Of a stretch of 64,000 nucleotides of DNA, positions 10,702 to 21,430 are shown one piece after another (the stretch's first letter is position 1; every line of letters begins with the position of its first letter). The notes under the pieces were generated by a model. It had not been told where the DNA came from and did no database searches. It worked only from the letters and a program-made list of their open reading frames with translations. A program made the position numbers and the translations under genes. The stretch comes from Apostichopus japonicus (lineage: Eukaryota > Echinodermata > Holothuroidea > Aspidochirotida > Stichopodidae): the NCBI RefSeq assembly GCF_037975245.1, contig NC_092568.1, positions 5,434,001-5,498,000 on the forward strand, written 5' to 3'.

Positions 10702-10833
10702 ATGCCTGATCATCATGTCAGTATCGGAGGAGATCGCCGACGTCATATCAGCAAAAGAAGAAGAAGTCTCCACTGGGGATCGAACAGAAGTCGTTATGGA
10801 TTTGTCGATGAAGAAAAAGAGAGTAAGGGATGA
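10702..10833 (+). other. Upstream open reading frame overlapping the bZIP start
   Basis: An ATG 13 bases before the main start opens a different frame of 43 codons ([10 protein letters not shown] to EKESKG) ending at TGA 10831-10833, inside the main coding region. Its start context is weak (T at -3, C at +4), while the main ATG has A at -3. Leaky scanning is therefore expected, with some dampening of translation. Confidence 0.4.
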
Positions 10834-12256
10834 TGATTCAGATGAGCAAAGAGAAGTGAAAGGAGATGCAGTGAAGGTAGAGATGATACAGTCGGCGTTT
10901 GAAGTCAAAATCAGCGAACTAATCATAAACGCCGATAAGAAAAACACGGAAGTTCACGAAGGCGGGGACGCCACCATTGAACGGAAAGTGCCAACGACGC
11001 AACGCCCTAAACGTGCCAAAAAGAGAAAACAATCGCCTGAAAAGATAATCCAAGGTTGTAAAGTTAGTGATTACGTAACCGAGCCAGCTCTGCAACGCGA
11101 CTTAGCGACGACCACAGAAGAGATAGTCATTGAAACTACAGACGCCGATAATGCCAGTCTTATTATTACAAAAGCCTCGAACGGAGGAGGAGACATTGTT
11201 CATGTTGACACTGAGTTAGAAGTGGAAACCAGCAAACCTATCGCGGTGCTAGCAGAGGAAGACCAAGAAGAAGGCGATTCGTTGCCGTTTAAAGTTCCTA
11301 CAGTGACAGTCGCTACAACTGAAATATCGAAACCCACCGGAGACGCCGCAGAACTTCCATTAGCGCAATTACAGTCTTCTTTATTCAGCACGACTATTTT
11401 GGGATCGAATTCCAAACCGATGAGGCCTTTTAAACTGTACACGCAAAATCGTGATTTATTAGCAGGGATTGGTCTTAACCAGACTAATATGAACACATTG
11501 GCAGCTGCTTTGTCAGGAAGGCCTCTCGTTTCTTCGACGATTGTCGGTTCTACCGCTTCTTTACCGATAACCGCCTTTGCACCACTCAACGTAAAGAACC
11601 CTCTTATACCGACTACCATACCGACCGGTGTTCCTGAGACTACCATTTCACAGGTCGGATCCACCGCGGGAAGTAACGGCAAACTGCTTTCCGCCGCTAC
11701 TTCCGTCATTACTTCTACGACGACATCGTCTGCTATGCGACTCATGACTTTAGCGACGGCCGCCGATAAAATTTTAAAGGGGAAGAAAGAGGAACAGGAC
11801 GTCGACGACGACGCCTCTGAGAAAGATACGAACGTACCTTTAATTATTGCCTCGTCAGATGGCAGTACCCCAGCCGTAGGTCACGTCAATGAGGACGGAA
11901 CCATTGAACTCACCCTCGACGCCACTTCTCCCGAAAGACTTGCCCTCATCCAACAACAAATCGCTATGACGCCCGAAACAGACTTGGACGAACCAAAGTC
12001 AAAGAAATCCAAGAAAAGACAACAGCTCCCGGAATCTCTGAAGACACCCAACTACTGGGAAAGAAGGAGAAAAAATAACGAGGCCGCCAAGAGATCGCGA
12101 GATGCTAGGCGTGCCAAGGAGGACCAAATCGCTATTCGGGCTGCCATTTTAGAACACGAGAACACGAGGCTGAAAATCGAACTGAAAGCTCTGAAGGAGG
12201 AAACAGCCAAACTCAGAGCTGAGATTTATGAACGGAAAAAATCGGATCCTAAGTAG
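10715..12256 (+). CDS. bZIP transcription factor, PAR/NFIL3 superfamily
   Basis: A 513-residue, uninterrupted coding region. Its C-terminus is a clear b[23 protein letters not shown] at 447-466 holds the NNxxAAxxSR DNA-contact signature (N455, A458, S461, R462), followed by leucines every seven residues (L479, L486, L493, L500). The linker before it ([19 protein letters not shown]) and the RDARRxKExQIAIRAAxLExEN run resemble HLF, TEF and DBP more than C/EBP. The single coding exon recalls vertebrate NFIL3. Such factors bind RTTAYGTAAY D-boxes as dimers and serve in circadian and developmental control. The long N-terminus is acidic and Ser/Thr-rich, without a known fold. DLSMKKK near residues 29-35 is close to a CtBP-binding PxDLSxK motif but lacks the proline. 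A D-box core lies inside the coding sequence at 11071. Family assignment is firm; exact orthology (PAR, NFIL3 or giant-like) is open. Confidence 0.9.
   Translation: MSVSEEIADVISAKEEEVSTGDRTEVVMDLSMKKKRVRDDDSDEQREVKGDAVKVEMIQSAFEVKISELIINADKKNTEVHEGGDATIERKVPTTQRPKRAKKRKQSPEKIIQGCKVSDYVTEPALQRDLATTTEEIVIETTDADNASLIITKASNGGGDIVHVDTELEVETSKPIAVLAEEDQEEGDSLPFKVPTVTVATTEISKPTGDAAELPLAQLQSSLFSTTILGSNSKPMRPFKLYTQNRDLLAGIGLNQTNMNTLAAALSGRPLVSSTIVGSTASLPITAFAPLNVKNPLIPTTIPTGVPETTISQVGSTAGSNGKLLSAATSVITSTTTSSAMRLMTLATAADKILKGKKEEQDVDDDASEKDTNVPLIIASSDGSTPAVGHVNEDGTIELTLDATSPERLALIQQQIAMTPETDLDEPKSKKSKKRQQLPESLKTPNYWERRRKNNEAAKRSRDARRAKEDQIAIRAAILEHENTRLKIELKALKEETAKLRAEIYERKKSDPK
11070..11079. promoter_or_regulatory. 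D-box within the bZIP coding region
   Basis: ATTACGTAAC is an exact RTTACGTAAY match lying within codons of the bZIP gene. It may be a chance match forced by coding, or part of the local D-box group. Confidence 0.25.
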
Positions 12257-13087
12257 AACATTCCATTCTTCGACGGAATTTCAGAATCGCTCGCCAATAA
12301 TGTTGCACAACTTTCCATTTTTTTAAACTTATCAATATATGTTGATTTTTGTTTTAATGTTCCTTCTTCCTGATCTTAGCGGTACGTTTTCATGTTGCAT
12401 AAATAGAATGAACATTTTTCTATATGCTCTCTCATGCGACTTGGGAGTTTGGAGGGCGAAGTGGTGTCCCCGTAAAGGGTCCGACAAAGGTATAGTAACG
12501 TTTTCATTTTACACTTCAACCTCCCTCGATCAACATTCTGGATATATTCTGTCTTCAAACTGTCTTCAAATTGTAGCAGTTGGTGGTGGGGTGGGGGGGG
12601 GGGGTGGATGAGTGTAGGTGTGGTTAAGACTAATTGAGACACTATAGCCACTTTACACATGCTGCAGTAGGTATATTCAGTAGGTGTACTATTAGCTCGA
12701 GGCACGGGGGGGGGGGGGGGATTGGGCTGATCAAACAGAACTTTGGAAATGGCTTGTGTCCCTTTTTCACGTGATTGAACAGACTGGCTGTGTACTGATT
12801 GAATAATGCAGTGCAAACAGAGACTGTGAGGAAACTCGTCTGTGTCAAGGGTGAACAATTTATCTGGTATATATCGCTGACCATTCTAATGCTGTTTATA
12901 AAATTGTCATGCAATCGCACACAGTGACATAAAACGTTGAAACCATGCACATAATCGACACACACAGTACAAGTATGACTTGAAATTCACTTGAAAGTGC
13001 TATTCACTTTATCTTTTTTTATTTCAAATATAAGAATTATTTCTTGGCATTTGTTATTTCTACGAATCAGCACTGAGCAGTTTCAGT

Positions 13088-13098
13088 TATATATATAT

Positions 13099-13132
<34 letters not shown>

Positions 13133-13155
13133 AATATATATATATTATATATATA
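13088..13155. repeat. TA dinucleotide microsatellite
   Basis: An imperfect (TA)n run with a few TG and AA interruptions, located in the presumed 3' untranslated region of the bZIP gene. Confidence 0.9.
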
Positions 13156-14916
13156 AATTGATATGCAGCGTTTTACAATAATTTTAGATGTGAGTGTGCC
13201 AAACTGACACAACTATTTTTAAAACGTGGTATTTGTTTGTTTCTTAAATTATTTACTTTAAATATTTTTAATTATTCTTTCTTTGAGGGAAGGGGTGGGG
13301 TAAGACAATTAAATTGCAAAGTGTGAATAATCGAGTGAAATCAAACCATCAAGTTGTATCTTTTCACTTTTATTTTTCCTATTATATGCAAATTCGAGCA
13401 CCATTTTTATGAAGATTACAATAAGAACTGAATGAGATGACGTTCAATTAACTTTTCTAGCTGCGATTGACTAAAGTTTATATTTTTTATATCGGGGGAG
13501 GGGGGGTAGGGGGGTATCTAAAACGATGTTGTATGTAATATATGGTTTTATTCCACTGTAATTGTACCGGCGAGGAGAATAGCAGTCGCCGTGAGGGGGG
13601 TGGGGGAGGGGGGGTTCGCTGTGATAGCTATGTTGTACTTTACGAATATTTATATTCATTTTCATCAATGACTTTGCTAGTTCTTGCTCCCTATTTCCCT
13701 TCTTTCATGTTATCCCCTCCCTATTATTTGTCAATTCATTCCATTACCTCGCGATTTGTAAATGCATCGGAGCCATTTCCTGAAATTTAGAAGTATTTAG
13801 TGGCTTATTTACGGAGGTCGTAAACCTTGTACATCGATAAGTTTTATTTATAATAAAAAAAAGTGCACACTATTTGCTATGTTGTTTTTGATGTTCCGAA
13901 TGGTTCGAAACGATAGAAGTTATTAACAATTACCTCGAAATGCTAGCAATGTGTCCAAAAGTGTTATCTAAGTGTAATTCCGAGCACCGAGTTGGATTAA
14001 AGTAATTCAATGTCTCAAAGAGGGGGGGGGGGGCTGCTTTTAGGATATAGCGGTGAAAAGATATTTTAATCCAAAAAGGAGTGACCGTTTTTTTGACTGC
14101 CTAGCTAATTTGGGGGCAATATTGATGGTCTTTATTTAATTCAAAAGTCCAGAGAGATCTGCTTTCTGCCAATTTACCAAGAAAATATGTGTCTGCCCCC
14201 CCCCCCTTTTTCCTCTAAGTTATGTTAACTAAAGTGTGTTGTATATGGGAGAATCCTTATAATTCAAACCCCTTGAAGGGTTTCATTTTGCAGTTTAAGC
14301 TGATTATGTGATGCAACCAAGTTTCTGAATCAATGCAAATGAGATATCGTTGTTATCAGTCGTATTATTCCAAAAAATATACAAACTTTGATAGATTAAT
14401 GGTAAAGAGGATATCGGTAATAGTTTCCATAACATGCATTGACTGGTTCTAGTAAACCAACAACTATTCAATGCTGGAAGAACTAACTTAGTATAACTAT
14501 AGTTTCCTTGGGTTTTGTTTGTTGGTGTTTATTTTACATACATCAGCGTTTAAGGCAAATGTTTGGCCCTATAAGTTTCCCCGGCCCACCCTCGGCCCCA
14601 TTTCCATCCTACAAGGATCTGTGTCAGGTATTGTTATTGCTTGCACTTTGGTAAAATATGTGTTTTAAATAGAAACATTTTACAGATGGTATGTTCTGAA
14701 GAAGAACTCTAAAATTATGCTGCAAAATTACGATCATAGCTTGTTTTCATATTATGACGTTAGTTTATATTCCTCTTACTCTCCTCTCTCCATATCGCTC
14801 AATTATTTTCTGCTCATTGTATACATATGTAATATATTATTAACCATTAGGACGCCTTGATACTAAGATTGGTAGTATTGTAAATAAATTTCGAAGACGC
14901 CTAGATATACCGCTGC

Positions 14917-14922
14917 AATAAA
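14917..14922 (+). terminator. Candidate poly(A) signal of the bZIP gene
   Basis: AATAAA is followed within about 20 bases by tcttcgttgtcttc, a fitting downstream element. The 3' untranslated region would then be about 2.7 kb. Confidence 0.4.
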
Positions 14923-14945
14923 TGTCGAACAAGATCTTCGTTGTC

Positions 14946-15828
14946 TTCTTTCATTTCAATTACAAATATGTTCCCATATTATTGGTATTTATTTATTTTA
15001 TATATTTTTGATTATTTAACATTAAAGGGTAAACTCGGTTAGCGTAAAGCTAATCTCCCCTGAAATATAAAAGAACGGAAGTGGATTAAAACTAGTTAAA
15101 ACCGTGTAGGAAGTTTTCTGGAAGATAAATACGTAGTGTAAACACACGGATAGCAATTGTCATGACATGAGCTAGCTAGTAGCTACAATGTACAAGAGTC
15201 ATTAATTAATTATAACCATGTATAGTAGTAATAAACAACACACTAGCTGGTTGATTGTAATGTCAAATTAACACATGATTGGTTATTGTAAGCAAACTTC
15301 AAAAAGGCCGATACTGACGGGACTACTGTCATTTATCTAGAATTTTAAGGAATAGGCGATGTCTATCACGAGTTCGGTCCCCCTCACCCCCCCCCCCCCC
15401 TCCCTCGATGCATGCCCTTCGCGCCTCTTTCGTCTGTGCTAATACAATGAGAGGGTTGCGATCATTTCGAATTCTAAATGTATCAAGAAAAAGTGAATCA
15501 AATATGCTATACATTTTGTTTACTTTATACCAGGTCCAAAAGAAGTATCACGCCACCCGCAGGAACTTTCGTTTCAAAGTATTCCATGGAAATACTTGTC
15601 TTGCTTTTGTTTTGGTTTACTATTTGGGTTTGTTTTGCATTATTTGTTTGTTTCTGAATCTCCACACAGTCACCTTTGTTCTCCTTTTCTTTGTGCATGT
15701 AATGTGACTAATTTAACATGAAACACTGGTGCTTGAATTCCTTCACTGGAAATTCATTGGAAGAGAGAATAGAATCTCATTGGAATGCTTATTGTTTGAC
15801 CGTGGAGGGCTAATGAAAAACCACATAT
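14946..15828. other. Intergenic spacer
   Basis: No gene or repeat is recognised apart from a C-tract near 15387-15400. Open frames at about 15329-15707 run on both strands and lack support. Confidence 0.35.
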
Positions 15829-15872
15829 GTTACGTAATCACTTCGGTATACCTTTACGTCCTATTACGCAAT
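15829..15872. promoter_or_regulatory. D-box pair (GTTACGTAAT and ATTACGCAAT)
   Basis: GTTACGTAAT at 15829-15838 is an exact PAR/NFIL3 consensus. ATTACGCAAT at 15863-15872 is a C/EBP or HLF-type variant 34 bp away, start to start. This is the left end of the cluster that reaches 21165. Confidence 0.5.
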
Positions 15873-16030
15873 TACCCCTTCCTCATCCTCCGCACACAAT
15901 AAGATAATCTCTCCACTAAACAGGAAACAAGAAAACGCGCCATTTCAACTATGGCGAATCGGTGGTAAATAATCAACATTCGCAGATGAGACTTACAAAC
16001 TCCTTCGATTTTCATGGGTGATTACGCTTG

Positions 16031-16040
16031 ATTACGTAAC
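16031..16040. promoter_or_regulatory. D-box ATTACGTAAC
   Basis: An exact RTTACGTAAY match, about 200 bp from the previous site, with a related half site (attacgctt) just before it. Confidence 0.45.
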
Positions 16041-17690
16041 ATATCTAACTTATAGCCTTCGATTGCGTCACTTTTGAATTAGACTACACTGTCTCTAACT
16101 ATACACTATTTTTACTTGTGTGTGTTTGTGTGTGTTAATTTTTCTTTATAACCATTCCGAGGACAATGTCACAATTAAAAGAATTTGTACATTTACATTT
16201 ATTTCACCAATCAGGCAGGCAGTTGCTGAGGTCTGAAAGTAAATTAAAAAACTACAAGTTTCATTTTACATTAGCTTATATAAATATCTTCCAAAGTTTG
16301 CAATGGAACCTTCCTTCAATATTAATCGTGATCTTGGATTAAAAATATGTTCGTTTTACCAACATATACTATATTTTATTATACAATTAGATATATTTCC
16401 GAGACTCCATGGATGCCAAAACATTTATAATAGAACATTGTATTATTGTATAACAGTGCCATCATCACATATGCACTCGATGGATACTACTGTAAGCTGA
16501 AAGAACAAATCAAATTGTTAAAGCATTGTAAGCATTAGCTATAATAATTAGGCTGCTTATAGCTATTCCTAGCTATTACAGCGATTATTTTTCTAACAAA
16601 CTCAAGACCTAAATTAAATAAAAATTATTTTCTTTTTGGACTGCTGTGCTAGCCGAATCCGCACCGGCGATTTTGAGAGCTCCGAGATTTACCATTTGTC
16701 CGTTCTCCTGCTCGGTCGGACTGAATTTCTTGAACTTATACCTACGTATACTGACCATGATGAAATATGCAAACATATCCTGCAATAGTTAAGAACTTAA
16801 GATACCGGGTCATGAGTGTCATACTGCGGCATTTGTCCTGAAAGTAATTAATTTTAAACAAATAAAATAAAAATAGAACATCGGATATTACATTTTCACT
16901 GAGAGACCGAAAGTAATTAGTATTCATATGATTATATTTTTATTTTTGTTGTTGGTAAATGAAGAGTAAAACCGGTTTAGGCTATTCGATCTGTACAGCT
17001 CATTTGTACTTTTTTTAAAGGACCTCCCCCGGGGGACCCCCCCATTCCCCTCCAAAACCTGTTTGTTTTGCTTTACCTTTTTTTCTTTTCAAGATGCTAC
17101 TAAACACTCTGTGTGGAAGAAGGAGGATGGGGTGTAGCGGTTACTACGGAGTGTTTCCTTGATTTCGATATACAGTCCGCATACACTGTAGATATCAGTA
17201 AAGTGGTTCAACTATGTTGAATTTGTTTGGCTAATTCCGAATCTTTCAAGACATCTTTACGGTCACGAGCACGTGCCTTTACCAAGGGAGTCGTTCCCTC
17301 CCTCTGTAAGAACCCGTAACTGTGGCAGACAGTGGTGGAAGCTAGGTCGGACCCCGGGGACAGCTGCAATAAATCACCTGGCCCACTGTTTGGAAGTTTT
17401 CAATTATTTCTTAAGAATATATATTAAGAAATTTGAGGATACATTATTATTTACCTCATTTCAGGGCCCCTTATTGACTCGATACCCGCCGGATTGAATG
17501 CCCTGACCCCGCTCCCCTCCCACCTCCACCCACCCGTGCCCTCCTCTGGCCTGGAAGATGATGGTAAGGGACGGGACAGAAAGGGATGTAAGTAGTTAAT
17601 ATACTTTCAAGTTAGGCCCTACTCAACTTTGTAGAGTCTTGCAATGTATTTAGAATGATTTGAACAGTATATAGTTCTACCGGTAAGAGA

Positions 17691-17825
17691 GTTACGTAAT
17701 CCTTTCACAATTGTTTCGTCTTATCTGATCAAGGAGGGAGACGGTATGAACTCTTTCATCTTCCGCTGGTTGAATGGGCTCTGTGACGACGCACAGCGCC
17801 ACACATCTTCATATAGTTACGTAAT
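17691..17825. promoter_or_regulatory. Pair of identical D-boxes GTTACGTAAT
   Basis: Two exact 10-bp matches, at 17691-17700 and 17816-17825, 125 bp apart and with unrelated flanks. This is the closest perfect pair in the cluster and a good enhancer candidate. Confidence 0.5.
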
Positions 17826-18425
17826 TTACTGGAAGCTGAATACATTAGTATATTACAGTTCATTAAAATGCGCGTACTATTTGGTACAGTTAAGAGATGC
17901 TTGACGATTAATGGTGGCTCGCTAATTAATAGCTACCCCTCCCCCCGCCCCCCCCCCCCACACACACACCTCCGAGACCACCATGGGATCTCGAGACCGC
18001 GGAAATGGGGATGGGAAGAGAGAGAGAGGGCAGTGGGAGTGAGAGGATTAAATGTTACATATGTAGGCCTAGGCCTACTTGATTTCGCTATGTTTTATAT
18101 TGGCCATACTGTTACTGTTCGTATTGTTTAAGTTAGAAGGAAGACGCTGAGCAAACATACTTTAATCTGCGAGTTACAAAATGATTGAATTTGAAGAATG
18201 GGTGCGGGGACAAGCGACACTCTTAACAATTTTAATCGAATTAAATACGGACACGCAGACGAAAGAATAGCCCACTCTCAAATCGATAGAGATTCTTATC
18301 AGTTCAGTTAAACGAAGTCAGATTTGCATAAAAATTGATATGTGAATTACATATTTGACACACGTGACATGAACAGGCTCATTGGCTGATAATAGTTTAT
18401 ACTTGCAATGAAACGTTGTTGTAGG

Positions 18426-18528
18426 CAGGGCCGTAGCCTGCGGGGAGGGGGGGGGGTGGGGATACGAGGGTGGCGGGGGCAGCTGCCCCGTGAGATTTTC
18501 ATTTCCTAAATGAAAGGCAACGGCCCTG
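18426..18528. mobile_element. 103-bp terminal-inverted-repeat element (MITE-like)
   Basis: The left end CAGGGCCGTAGCC matches the complement of the right end (ggcaacggccctg) at 12 of 13 positions. A G-tract follows the left end. I cannot find a clean target duplication (tgtagg against tgtggg at best). The CAGGG start suggests a hAT relative. Confidence 0.5.
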
Positions 18529-18533
18529 TGTGG

Positions 18534-18543
18534 GTTACATAAT
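18534..18543. promoter_or_regulatory. D-box variant GTTACATAAT
   Basis: Read on the other strand this is ATTATGTAAC, an exact RTTATGTAAY match. It is less informative than the CG-containing form because it is AT-rich. Confidence 0.3.
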
Positions 18544-19172
18544 CATTTAGTACCATTGCTCTTGTAGTGTATATACTGGATACAGTATTAGCTCCAAATC
18601 TGCTAGTAAGTCTCACTATATGGTCACTCATGTTCCCGAACGTCAAGATAAAGATAAAGACATTGTTTATTGCATGCGGTATATACTTGACCAAACCATT
18701 CAGTCTGAAGTTGAATTCGTTACCAAAGTGTTTATTATCTATTTTTAGACTTATCTCAGTTAACAAATATCCCACCCCCCCCCCCCCAAGAAAAATATAT
18801 ATTTAATCCATTGCTTTTTACTGAAACGAATCCGAATCAGTTCAATGGCTATAGATTTAAATTAGTGTGACTTTAATCCGCCAACCTCTGTTCACAACCA
18901 AACCGTTACTGTTATAACAGAACGCAATTTTCCCTTCATAGATGTTGCAACAGATAAGATTGTGTTCAGCTTCAACGTTTAGTGGTTTGAAATTTAGAAT
19001 CATTGAATTACATTTCCACATCTTCAGTCCATCCCGTGACCTATACGGCGCGACCCCAGAGCGAACCAAGGATATATGCTCACCTCTTATGTCTAAGGGA
19101 TCGGCGTCCTCGTTCCGAGGTTAATTGGCCAGATATTTAAGGAGTAATCATGTATTGCTGCGGGTGGTTTGT

Positions 19173-19182
19173 ATTACGTAAT
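19173..19182. promoter_or_regulatory. D-box ATTACGTAAT
   Basis: An exact, fully palindromic 10-bp match within the cluster. Confidence 0.45.
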
Positions 19183-19856
19183 CGTTCATCGTTAATCAAG
19201 TAAGATGGAATTTTACTTCGAATAGAGTTTCTTTCTCAATAGTGAAAAAAGAGGAAGCTCTTGTTAACATGAATAATAAAGGGAGAATATAAAAACAATG
19301 CTAACATGATGTTGATTTCTGCTATGTCAAGGTCCAACTGTCACTGTCAGAAATTCATTAGTCAATGGTAAGATGTGGGCAGAGGAAACCCCCCCCCCTC
19401 TCCTCCCCTCCCTCCCTCCCCTCCCATCTCTAACTGGAATATGTAGGTTTCTATATCCAAATGTGTAGAATTCTGTTTTAGGCAATGTGTGAGTGTAGCA
19501 ATAAACATATTTTCTGTATTTTAGATGACAGACACAGCTATAGTGTAGAGGAAAAAATCCCATGGCCAGGCTGATAAATCACTTTGCACTTGTGCGAGGT
19601 CCATAAACCAGTATAGTCATGTTGCACAAAAGACACGCTTTATCACTACCAGACACCACCGCCCCCCCCCCACTTCTCTTCCTACCCGACTTCCCATGTA
19701 CATTCTTCTAACAAATCACATTATTAAATTATTAATCAAACATGAATATAGAACTGCTATATAGATATGCATGAATACCAGTGACAATGCCTCGGAAGTC
19801 TGTCCATGGGTTGGGCTTCACAAACTTAAAAAGAAAAGGAAAAAGGCCTTCATCTA

Positions 19857-19866
19857 GTTATGTAAT
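19857..19866. promoter_or_regulatory. D-box variant GTTATGTAAT
   Basis: An exact RTTATGTAAY match, the T-containing form of the PAR/NFIL3 site. Confidence 0.3.
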
Positions 19867-20323
19867 ATTTCAGTAGTTATCAACCCGGAGCAGGAAGGGG
19901 GACGGAGGGGGTGAGGAAGGTATTATACCAACTTTAAAAGTTTGCCTTGTTTTCAGTGGTCAAGGAAAGATAAGTTACTTCGATATTCACAGATCTTATA
20001 AATCCATAACTTTTTGTTTTTCGTTAGTTACTGTTCATTTCTCTTTCCATCACTAATATAGAAAAATAATTTATGGTTTTAACAAGGCGTATACATATCT
20101 TGATTTTAATAGGTGCCCGTGATTGATGCGCGGGTATATAAGTAGATTTATCAGTAATCTTACTGGAAGATATACCACCTTCTCGACAGTTAAGGGCTTT
20201 TATACAACCTTCACTTTTGAATGCACTCCTGACCCCGTGACCCTGGACTTTTGACCACTCTCAAGATCTCACAACAATAGCGAGCTGATTATTTAGCGGC
20301 GAGCTATTCGGTTGCATGTGTTT

Positions 20324-20333
20324 GTTACGTAAT
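20324..20333. promoter_or_regulatory. D-box GTTACGTAAT
   Basis: An exact match, the same 10-mer as at 15829, 17691 and 17816, with different flanks. Confidence 0.45.
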
Positions 20334-20921
20334 AACGCGGGCGTACAGTGAACCCAATCAATTGAGTGGATTACTGATAAACCTATAGTAGAGGGACTTA
20401 TACTTGTTGTTGTATAGCTAATACTATGGATAGTAAACTCCCTGTTTAATTTTGACAACAAATCCGCTAATGTATAGTTTTTCTTTATCTTTACTAATAG
20501 CATGTTAGACATATAGTTATTCTGTTCAACGATAAAAGTTAACTATTCTATTTCAGATGAAATTTATGACGGTAAATTATTATCCATGCGCAGAGGATTG
20601 TAAAACAAAAGAACGAAAATAACCAATTTATACCTGAAACAACAAAGAGAACATGATTACATCATAACGTCTTGGTGGTCAACATAAAGCCCCTGAAGAC
20701 AAACAACTACCTACGTCATTTTAGTATTCACGACTGACGTTTGCCTTTACTTTTTCATTTGAAAATGAAATCAATATCTCGTAAACAAAAAGCACACACA
20801 AAAAAATACGCTGATTTATGTGAGGAAAAAGATAAAGTTGGGATAGATTAGCGTATAGAAACTATAAGTTGTTAAAGCCATTCCTGTGGCTGAAGTTGAT
20901 CACATATCTTTTCTCCTAACC

Positions 20922-21430
20922 CATCTGGCAACACGGTAATTTAGCTGAAATGTTTTGGGGTTTTATTTTCATATTGAAATAATTTATTCACACAGAAATT
21001 TCCCCATCATTATAGCATCTGGCACACGGTAACTTAGCTGAAATGTGTTTGTTTGTTGTTTTATTTTCATATTGAAATCATTTATCCTACAGAGGGTTTC
21101 TTAACAAATTTCCCGCATCATCATAGTGTAGCATGATTTCACAATATAAACATATATTACGTAATTACTTAAGGCGCTCTTCTTGCTACAATGGCATCTG
21201 GCAACACGGTAATTTAGCTGCAATCTGTTTGATTTTTATATTCATTTTGAAATACTTTCTCCACACAGAGGAAAATTATCTTTTGCTTTGTTTTGTTTTT
21301 TGTTTCGTTTTGCACCCCCCCCCCCCTCCCACGACATCATCACAACATCTGGCAACAGGGCCATTTACCTGAAATATTAAATATTATTGTTTTTTATTTT
21401 CATATTAAAATCGTTTCTCTACAAAGAGGA
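20922..21430. repeat. Diverged tandem repeat, about four units
   Basis: The phrase catctggcaacacggtaat, followed by tagctgaaatg and then ttattttcatattgaaat, begins at 20922, 21016, 21195 and 21346. Unit spacing varies (94-179 bp). The third unit is separated from the second by an insert that contains a D-box. It is an old local duplication, non-coding. Confidence 0.65.
21156..21165. promoter_or_regulatory. D-box ATTACGTAAT (right end of the cluster)
   Basis: The last exact TTACGTAA site in the window. I find none in the remaining 43 kb. It sits within the diverged tandem repeat, but in sequence not shared by the other units. Confidence 0.45.

Larger units (their letters stand above)
12257..14945 (+). 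other. Probable 3' untranslated region of the bZIP gene
   Basis: This is non-coding, AT-rich sequence after the stop codon. It carries G-tracts (12591-12602, 12706-12720, 14023-14032), a TA microsatellite and late poly(A) signals. The most convincing end is AATAAA at 14917-14922, followed by a GT/T-rich stretch. Earlier signals near 13850 could give a shorter form. Confidence 0.4.
15873..21421. other. Gene-free region holding the D-box cluster
   Basis: No coding exon is supported in this stretch between the bZIP and FAM181 genes. Apart from the D-boxes listed separately it contains one 103-bp terminal-inverted-repeat element, C/G tracts and a diverged tandem repeat at its right end. The sequences around the D-boxes differ from each other, so they are not copies of one repeat. 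Confidence 0.5.

Noticed and set aside
11200-11745. 181-codon minus-strand open frame inside the bZIP gene
   Set aside because: It is antisense to a clearly coding region and arises from codon bias. It has no motif of its own.
12376-12965. Minus-strand open frames of 160 and 107 codons
   Set aside because: Both are carried by G-tracts read as poly-Pro within the presumed bZIP 3' untranslated region. There are no splice signals or protein-like content.
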